This document shows positions 40,214 to 44,980 of a DNA stretch of 44,980 bases, piece after piece. This stretch comes from Sphingomonadales bacterium (lineage in GTDB: Bacteria > Pseudomonadota > Alphaproteobacteria > Sphingomonadales > Sphingomonadaceae). The stretch's first letter is position 1. Each line of letters starts with the position of its first letter. The stretch spans positions 1-44,980 of the forward strand of contig SEFZ01000033.1 in assembly GCA_004173185.1 (NCBI GenBank), given 5' to 3'. The notes under the pieces are model-generated. The model ran no database searches. It worked only from the letters and a program-made list of their open reading frames with translations, and was not told where the DNA came from. The translations under genes and the position numbers were made by a program.

Positions 40214-41095
40214 TTAGCCGTGCACCGCGGCGCCCCAACCGCCCCATACGTAGATGGAAGCGAAGAGGAAGATCCACACGACATCGACGAAGTGCCAATA
40301 CCATGCCGCCGCTTCGAAGCCGAAATGCTGGCGGGGGGTGAAGTGGCCCTTGTAGATGCGCACCAGGTTCACGATCAGGAAGATCGTGCCGACCAGCACG
40401 TGGAAGCCGTGGAAGCCGGTCGCCATGAAGAAGGCGCCGCCATAGCTGCTGCCGCCGTCGCTCGCCGCCTTGAAGGGGAACGGAGCCACGGCATACTCAT
40501 ATGCCTGGATGCAGGTGAAGACCGCGCCCAGAATGATCGTCAGCCACATGCCCTTTTTCAGGCTGTCCTTCTCGCCGACGCCGATCAGGCCCCACAGGCC
40601 CTTCATCTCGCCGCCGCGCTGATTGTGGATGAGCGCGTGATGCGCCCAGGTCACGGTGCAGCCCGAAAGCAGCAGGATCAGCGTGTTGAGCAGCGGGAGC
40701 TTCCATGCGTCGAGCACTTCCATGCCCTTGGGAGGCCAGGTGCCGCCAACTGCTTCCACCGCCGAGGGGAAGAGTGCGAAATCGAACCACGCCCAGAACC
40801 AGCCGACGAAGAACATCACTTCCGAAGCGATGAACAGGATCATGCCGTAGCGAAGATGGAGTTGCACGACGGGCGTGTGGTCGCCGGCATGCGCTTCCTG
40901 AATGACCTGCGCCCACCAGCCGACGAAGGTGATCGCCAGGCAGGCTACGCCAGCGAAGAACACCAGCGTCGCCGCTGGCATCGAGTGCATCCACATGATG
41001 CTGCCGGCCGCGAGGACGAGGGCAGACATCGAGCCGAACAGCGGCCAGGCGCTGGGCTGCAGGATATGATAATCATGATTTTTGGCACCGGCCAT
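40214..41095 (-). CDS. ctaE: Cytochrome c oxidase subunit III
   Basis: Subunit III of aa3-type cytochrome c oxidase, which stabilises the catalytic core. The 293 residues have seven hydrophobic segments and conserved HDYHILQPSAWPL, RYGMILFIASEVMFF, SGCTVTWAHHAL and ATGFHGFHVLVGTIFL. It is followed immediately by the DUF983 gene. It lies 35 bases behind ctaG and is part of the minus-strand ctaB-ctaG-ctaE-DUF983-SURF1 unit. Confidence 0.97.
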   Translation of the reverse strand: MAGAKNHDYHILQPSAWPLFGSMSALVLAAGSIMWMHSMPAATLVFFAGVACLAITFVGWWAQVIQEAHAGDHTPVVQLHLRYGMILFIASEVMFFVGWFWAWFDFALFPSAVEAVGGTWPPKGMEVLDAWKLPLLNTLILLLSGCTVTWAHHALIHNQRGGEMKGLWGLIGVGEKDSLKKGMWLTIILGAVFTCIQAYEYAVAPFPFKAASDGGSSYGGAFFMATGFHGFHVLVGTIFLIVNLVRIYKGHFTPRQHFGFEAAAWYWHFVDVVWIFLFASIYVWGGWGAAVHG

Positions 41096-41130
41096 CGGAC
41101 GTTCCCTGTTATCCTAGCTTTGTTGGGGCT

Positions 41131-41667
41131 CTAGCTTGCAGTTTTGCCGGAATCTACCGGATAAAACGTATAAGAGAGGGTGATTTCCTGCACATCCTTG
41201 GTGTCGGGGTCCGTGAGGATCGCAGGATCGACATAATAGATCACCGGCATGCGCATCGTCTGGCCCGGATCGAGGGTCTGCTCGGTGAAGCAGAAGCACT
41301 CGATCTTGGTGAAATATTTGCCTGCGCTGATGGGCGTCACGTTGAACGTGGCGGTGCCCGTGATGGGTTGGTTGCTGATGTTGGTCGCGGTGTAGAACGC
41401 CATGTCACGCCCGCCGATGTCGATCGTGTCGGCGCGCTGCTCGGGTTCAAACTTCCAGGGCAGGCCCTTGCCGGTATTGCTGTCGAACGCGACCGTGATC
41501 TTCTCACCGGTCGTGCCGGGTGCCTTGTCACCGCGCTGCGTGGTGCCGTTAAATCCCGTGACGTCGCAGAACATCCGGTAGAGCGGCACCGATGCGAAGC
41601 CGAGGCCCGTCATCGTGCAGACGCCGATGCCGGCAAGGATTGCGGTACGCAGATTACGACTGATCAT
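41131..41667 (-). CDS. ctaG: Cytochrome c oxidase copper-assembly protein Cox11/CtaG
   Basis: Delivers copper to the CuB site of subunit I. The 178 residues have one N-terminal membrane anchor (about 8-28), then the periplasmic copper-binding domain with C34 in RMFCDVTG and the C124-F-C126 pair in ECFCFTEQ, the known Cu(I) ligands. It starts at 41667, overlapping the stop of the preceding 55-residue gene (ATGA). Confidence 0.97.
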   Translation of the reverse strand: MISRNLRTAILAGIGVCTMTGLGFASVPLYRMFCDVTGFNGTTQRGDKAPGTTGEKITVAFDSNTGKGLPWKFEPEQRADTIDIGGRDMAFYTATNISNQPITGTATFNVTPISAGKYFTKIECFCFTEQTLDPGQTMRMPVIYYVDPAILTDPDTKDVQEITLSYTFYPVDSGKTAS

Positions 41668-41831
41668 CCGGAAAGCCCCAATTTGATTTTCACGATGGAG
41701 ATTGCAAAAACGAGGATCACAAAGGCGCCGAGCAGCAGCGCCATCAGCCGCGCGCGGCTGTGCTGGCGAGCGCGGATCACTTCCAGATCGCTCGGAGCCT
41801 GCTCGGAGGGGTGGATCAAGTCATCAGTCAT
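41664..41831 (-). CDS. 55-residue single-pass membrane protein between ctaB and ctaG
   Basis: A small protein with a charged N-terminal half (MTDDLIHPSEQAPSDLEVIR, Arg-rich at 20-27), one membrane helix (29-47, LMALLLGAFVILVFAISIV) and a basic end. It overlaps both neighbours by ATGA, which makes translation convincing despite its size. It matches in place and form the small hydrophobic ORF (CoxF-like) found between ctaB and ctaG in alphaproteobacterial oxidase operons. An assembly role is inferred from position. Confidence 0.88.
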   Translation of the reverse strand: MTDDLIHPSEQAPSDLEVIRARQHSRARLMALLLGAFVILVFAISIVKIKLGLSG

Positions 41832-42733
41832 GCAAACCACCTGTCGGCGACCAGTGCGCCGAAAATAAGGAAGAGATAGAGGATCGAATATTTGAACAGC
41901 CGCTTCTCGGGCGCCATCGAATCATCGGGCGCCGAAGTGCGGAACGCGACCTGCGCGGCCATGGCGGCGAACAATGCCGTGCCCAGCAGCGCGGTCCAGC
42001 CATAGATCGGCCCGAGCAGCCCGAGTGGCCACGGGAGCAGCACCGCAGCCGCCATCGGGATGGTGTAGAGCCCGATCTGCGTACGGGTGGTGCGCTCGCC
42101 CGCCACCACGGGAAGCATCGGCACGCCGGCATTGGCGTAATCGGTCTTCACAAACAGCGCGAGCGCCCAGAAATGCGGCGGGGTCCACAGAAAGATGATC
42201 CCGAACAACAGGATCGGCAGCAGGGTTATATCGCCGGTCGCGGCCGCCCAGCCGATCATCGGCGGGAAAGCCCCCGCGGCGCCGCCGATCACGATGTTCT
42301 GGGGTGTCCGGCGCTTGAGCCAGATCGTGTAGATGAAGACGTAGAACAGGATCGACGCGGCAAGGATCAGTGTCGCGGCCAGATTGATCGCGAAATACAT
42401 CAGCACGAGGCTGAAGCCCGAGAGCCCCACCCCGAAATGCAGCGCCGATTGGCGGTCCATGCGGCCCGCTGGCAATGGCCGCCCGGCCGTGCGCTTCATC
42501 TTGGCGTCGATATCGCTCTCATACCATTGGTTGAGCGCGCCTGCCGCGCCCGCGCCCAGCGCGATGCACAGGATCGCAGTGAAACCCAGCACCGGATGAA
42601 TCGGCACCGGTGCCGCGAGCATGCCGCAGAGGCCTGTGAACACCACAAGGCTCATCACCCGGGGTTTGGTAAGCGCCAGGAAATCGCGCCAATCGGCGGG
42701 AAGCGTGGTTGCGGGGGCGGTGGTCGTAGTCAT
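41828..42733 (-). CDS. ctaB: Protoheme IX farnesyltransferase (heme O synthase)
   Basis: Adds a farnesyl group to heme B to make heme O, the precursor of heme A. The 301-residue UbiA-type prenyltransferase has about nine membrane helices. The allylic-diphosphate site is NQWYESDIDAKMKRTAGRPL (N68, D74, D76), and the second motif is DYANAGVPMLPV. The ATG at 42733 is chosen over the upstream codon because MTTTTAPATT starts the conserved protein. Downstream genes overlap (ATGA). Upstream a hydrolase gene lies between it and ctaD. Confidence 0.96.
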   Translation of the reverse strand: MTTTTAPATTLPADWRDFLALTKPRVMSLVVFTGLCGMLAAPVPIHPVLGFTAILCIALGAGAAGALNQWYESDIDAKMKRTAGRPLPAGRMDRQSALHFGVGLSGFSLVLMYFAINLAATLILAASILFYVFIYTIWLKRRTPQNIVIGGAAGAFPPMIGWAAATGDITLLPILLFGIIFLWTPPHFWALALFVKTDYANAGVPMLPVVAGERTTRTQIGLYTIPMAAAVLLPWPLGLLGPIYGWTALLGTALFAAMAAQVAFRTSAPDDSMAPEKRLFKYSILYLFLIFGALVADRWFA

Positions 42734-42783
42734 GGCTTTGGGGCGGCTATAGGAGGGTGCGACCCGGGGGGGAAGGGGTAGCC

Positions 42784-43770
42784 TCACCGCGCGGCGCGGA
42801 TCAGCTCCTCGATCGCCGCGACGACCAGGTCGGGATTGTCCTTGGGAATGAAATGCGACGATGCCGGGACCAGCCGGTGGGAGCCCCGCGTCGATAGTCT
42901 GGCCGCTTCCTCATGCATCGCCCACCATTCGGCATCGAGCTTCGCCTGCTGCTCTTTCGGCAGATCGGGGCTGGCGTTCGACTGGCCGGCGGTCAGCACG
43001 ATCACCGGCATCTTGCCCCACAAGCGCCGGCTGGCATCGACTTCACTCGACGACGATTCGATGCTGCTCAGTTCCGAGGCCGCGGTGCGTTGATAGCCTA
43101 GGCTAAGCTGCTGAGCGCGACGGGCATCGTTGATCGCTGCGGGCAATGTCTTGCTGGGCGGATCGATGCACGCGCGGCTGCCGGGATCGCCCGCCTTGAG
43201 CGCGCCGGTGGCGACGCCCTCGGCGCACTTTGCCACGGCATCGACCATCCCGGTCATTTCCGCCGCATAGCCCGGATTCGCGCCGTCCATCCGCCTGACC
43301 ATGTGCGGGGTACTGGGATCGATCAGCAGCATGCCCTTGACCCGAGGCAGGTTGCGATCGGCAAAGATTCGCGCGTCGAGCCCACCAAGGGAGTGCGCGA
43401 CGACAATATAGGGTCCGGCGATGTTTGCGGCCTTGAGCATCGCTTCGAGGTCGCCGGCGATTCGTCCGGCGGTGCGCGGCATCGGTCCCGCGTCGCTGAA
43501 GCCGTATCCGGCGCGATCATAGCTGCACACTCGCGTCGTCGTCGCCACGCGCGGCTGGATGTCGCGCCACCAGATCGTGTTGGTCGTCCAGCCGCCTTCA
43601 AGGATGACGGTGGGCGCACCGCTGCCGGTGCAATGCACATTCATGCGACGGCCGTCGGGCAGAGTCACCAATCGCTGCGGTTTGGCATAGAGGCTAAGGT
43701 CCGCCGGCGCGGTCTGCGGCGTGGCGGCCAGCGCGAACAATCCGGCGAGTGCGGCGGCGAGCTTGATCAC
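42784..43770 (-). CDS. Secreted alpha/beta-hydrolase
   Basis: A 328-residue alpha/beta-hydrolase with a Sec signal (cleavage after residues near 18-22). The nucleophile elbow is VAHSLGG (S127), the oxyanion region is ILEGGW, the catalytic His is probably in ASSHFIPKDNP and the Asp in LLIDPSTP. The substrate is unknown. The start is a GTG at 43770 with GGGGAAG upstream. It lies between ctaD and ctaB, an intruder in the oxidase cluster. Confidence 0.87.
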   Translation of the reverse strand: MIKLAAALAGLFALAATPQTAPADLSLYAKPQRLVTLPDGRRMNVHCTGSGAPTVILEGGWTTNTIWWRDIQPRVATTTRVCSYDRAGYGFSDAGPMPRTAGRIAGDLEAMLKAANIAGPYIVVAHSLGGLDARIFADRNLPRVKGMLLIDPSTPHMVRRMDGANPGYAAEMTGMVDAVAKCAEGVATGALKAGDPGSRACIDPPSKTLPAAINDARRAQQLSLGYQRTAASELSSIESSSSEVDASRRLWGKMPVIVLTAGQSNASPDLPKEQQAKLDAEWWAMHEEAARLSTRGSHRLVPASSHFIPKDNPDLVVAAIEELIRAAR

Positions 43771-43835
43771 GGTCTTCCCCTTTGCGGATCACCTTAGCCG
43801 CGGTGCGCCTCAAAGAAAATCTTGGCCGACTCACC

Positions 43836-44126
43836 TCATCCCAGCCGTTTGCGGTTCGCTTTCACCTTGCGGCGATAGTGGCGCAGCGTCTTTTGCGTGG
43901 CGGCCAGCGGCGTGGTCCCGAGCCGGCCGGTGACCAAGGCGGTCTGCAACTCAATCGCCGACTGCACCTTCTCCGAAACCATCCGCGCGGCTTCCTCGCC
44001 GGCGCCCGGTCCGCCCATCGCGATTCGGGCGACTCGTAATCCCATGACCGTCGATGATTCCATGCCAAGCGTCCAGGCATCCCAGCCCGCCATCGCCCAG
44101 CCGCTATAGGGCCATTTGTCCATCAT
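43836..44126 (-). CDS. Small hypothetical protein downstream of ctaD
   Basis: A 96-residue protein, MMDKWPYSGWAMAGWDAWTLG, then Gly/Ala-rich MVSEKVQSAIELQTALV, ending in a very basic RKVKANRKRLG. The first 25 residues are hydrophobic and aromatic, the middle amphipathic, reminiscent of phasin-like or granule proteins, but I cannot assign it. The start is uncertain: 44126 (or 44123) has GGAG upstream, whereas 44141 would add five residues. It is separated from ctaD by a 272-base spacer. Confidence 0.65.
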   Translation of the reverse strand: MMDKWPYSGWAMAGWDAWTLGMESSTVMGLRVARIAMGGPGAGEEAARMVSEKVQSAIELQTALVTGRLGTTPLAATQKTLRHYRRKVKANRKRLG

Positions 44127-44398
44127 CTGCTCCGCGCACATCCTATTCGAAACTATGGGGTGCGAACGTCTGGGAAGGGGGCTTGGGCCCGCGGAGACCG
44201 GGGCGCCGCCGATGGGAGTCAACCGACGCCCCGGTCGAGGCTCAAGCGGGGTGCCGCGTGCCTCGCTGCGAGCCATTGCATCCGAAGCGGTCGGAAGCAA
44301 CCGCTGCACCGCACCAACTGACCCAGAATGAATGAAACCGAAAACGCCCCGGAGTTTCCTCCGGGGCGTTTCATGTCTTCGTGCCTTTCGGCCGAGGA
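44127..44398. other. Spacer between ctaD and the hypothetical gene
   Basis: Besides the ctaD terminator, it holds a perfect 10-bp inverted repeat, GACCGGGGCG (44196-44205) and CGCCCCGGTC (44227-44236), and a smaller AGCGGT/ACCGCT pair (44286-44305). No convincing coding signal is seen. It may hold the promoter of the minus-strand unit that starts at 44126. Confidence 0.6.
44341..44371 (-). terminator. Terminator of ctaD
   Basis: A perfect 12-bp stem, AACGCCCCGGAG/CTCCGGGGCGTT, with a TTTC loop and T/A tracts on both sides. It lies 28 bases beyond the ctaD stop on the minus strand and separates ctaD from the rest of the oxidase genes. Confidence 0.88.
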
Positions 44399-44980
44399 TT
44401 AGTGGTGCGATTCGCTGTCGATCACCGGCAGCGTTTCGAACTGGTGGAACGGCGGCGGGCTGGAGAGCGTCCATTCCAGCGTCGTGGCGCCTTCGCCCCA
44501 CGGATTGCCTTCGGCCTTCTTGCCCGCCATCATCGACCAGATGATGTTCACGAAGAAGATCACTATGCCCACGCCCATGATCATGTAGCCATAGGTCGCG
44601 ATCTCGTTCCAATGCGCATATTGCGCGGGATAGTCCGGGATGCGGCGCGGCATGCCCTGCAGGCCCAGGAAGTGCATCGGGAAGAACATCACGTTCACGC
44701 CGATGAAGAACACCCAGAAGTGCAGCTGGCCGAGCAGTTCGTTGTACATCCGGCCCGACATTTTCGGGAACCAGTAATAGAAGCCAGCGAAGAGCGAGAA
44801 CACTGCGCCGAGGCTCAGCACGTAGTGGAAATGCGCCACCACATAATAGGTGTCCTGCATGTAATCGTCGACGCCACCGTTCGCGAGCACCACGCCGGTC
44901 ACGCCGCCGACGGTGAACATGAAGATGAAGCCCAGCGACCACAGCATCGGCGTCTTGAAGCTCATCGAGCCGCCCCACAT
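44399..44980 (-). CDS. ctaD: Cytochrome c oxidase subunit I, C-terminal part
   Basis: The last 193 residues of the heme-copper catalytic subunit; the gene continues past the window edge. H50 and H52 of this fragment (YYVVAHFHYVLS) are the axial ligands of heme a3 and heme a. Further helices LGQLHFWVFFIGVNVMFFPM and GYMIMGVGIVIFFVNIIW follow, ending FETLPVIDSESHH. The His-rich end is typical of alphaproteobacterial CtaD. The order ctaD-(two genes)-ctaB departs from the usual direct neighbourhood. Confidence 0.97.
   Translation of the reverse strand: MWGGSMSFKTPMLWSLGFIFMFTVGGVTGVVLANGGVDDYMQDTYYVVAHFHYVLSLGAVFSLFAGFYYWFPKMSGRMYNELLGQLHFWVFFIGVNVMFFPMHFLGLQGMPRRIPDYPAQYAHWNEIATYGYMIMGVGIVIFFVNIIWSMMAGKKAEGNPWGEGATTLEWTLSSPPPFHQFETLPVIDSESHH

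Noticed and set aside
43836..44978. A long minus-strand open frame of about 380 codons covering the ctaD end and the spacer
   Set aside because: The 5' two-thirds lie in another frame of ctaD, whose protein is unmistakable. Only the last 96 codons look like a real, separate protein with its own ribosome site.
1..44980. tRNA, rRNA, CRISPR array, IS element or integron
   Set aside because: All gaps longer than about 150 bases were read; none shows a tRNA cloverleaf, spaced repeats, a transposase or an integrase reading frame.

Overview
The window is a gene-dense, high-GC alphaproteobacterial chromosome segment, most likely from Sphingomonas or a close sphingomonad. The evidence is a Gly-rich double cold-shock protein, a DivK regulator next to a DUF3572 gene, an RNase E with a long acidic/RG insert in its S1 domain, the sphingomonad cytochrome oxidase order, and short intergenic palindromes of the type scattered through sphingomonad genomes. 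No rRNA, tRNA, CRISPR array, transposase or integrase gene was recognised. Almost everything is core chromosome, in short operons whose stop and start codons overlap (ATGA, GTGA, TTGA, TGATG).

Layout. 1-5900: cold-shock protein (5' end outside), a membrane protein, an ATP-dependent DNA ligase divergent from a metallophosphoesterase, a small secreted protein, Dps, a divergent GDT1-type membrane protein and ribosomal protein L33. 5940-8740: DivK, divergent from DUF3572-HAD-RidA, then a TorF-type porin. 8829-13979 (minus): ribF, ileS, lspA and a lipoprotein, with one small plus-strand gene between ribF and ileS. 13999-17426 (minus): thyA-glutaminyl cyclase and folA-M19 dipeptidase pairs. 17482-23778: a short RadC-type protein, then mrcA, prfB and a lipoprotein methyltransferase, and an AMIN/Amidase_3 peptidoglycan amidase. 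24291-31058 (plus): RNase E with a hairpin-rich leader, an M48 protease-DsbA pair and an ABC-2 exporter pair. 31055-34679: thioesterase, an MliC-domain lipoprotein, an orphan OpuCA-like ATPase, an SDR, pterin carbinolamine dehydratase and a small zincin. 34676-36821: ccmA-ccmB, an inserted gene of unknown function and a small hypothetical. 36818-39150: an RlmI-like methyltransferase and thrC. 39198-44980 (minus): the aa3 cytochrome oxidase cluster ctaD ... ctaB - 55-aa protein - ctaG - ctaE - DUF983 - SURF1.

How the genes work together. The minus-strand operons are envelope and housekeeping units: LspA with a lipoprotein directly downstream, PBP1A with RF2 and a peptidoglycan amidase nearby, ThyA and DHFR of the thymidylate cycle. 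The oxidase cluster supplies subunits I and III, heme O synthase (CtaB), copper insertion (CtaG) and assembly (SURF1). ccmAB belong to the heme-export/cytochrome c maturation system, but ccmC does not follow ccmB here.

The least ordinary place is 35924-36517. A 162-residue gene of about 54% GC sits directly behind ccmB, and the last 37 bases of ccmB are repeated after it with only three silent differences. This looks like an insertion that restores the end of ccmB, or the remnant of a second ccmB allele. Other points worth a look are a perfect 29-base palindrome inside the start of the DUF983 gene, a GDT1 protein with broken signature motifs, a methyltransferase that appears to be an exported lipoprotein, and the structured rne leader.
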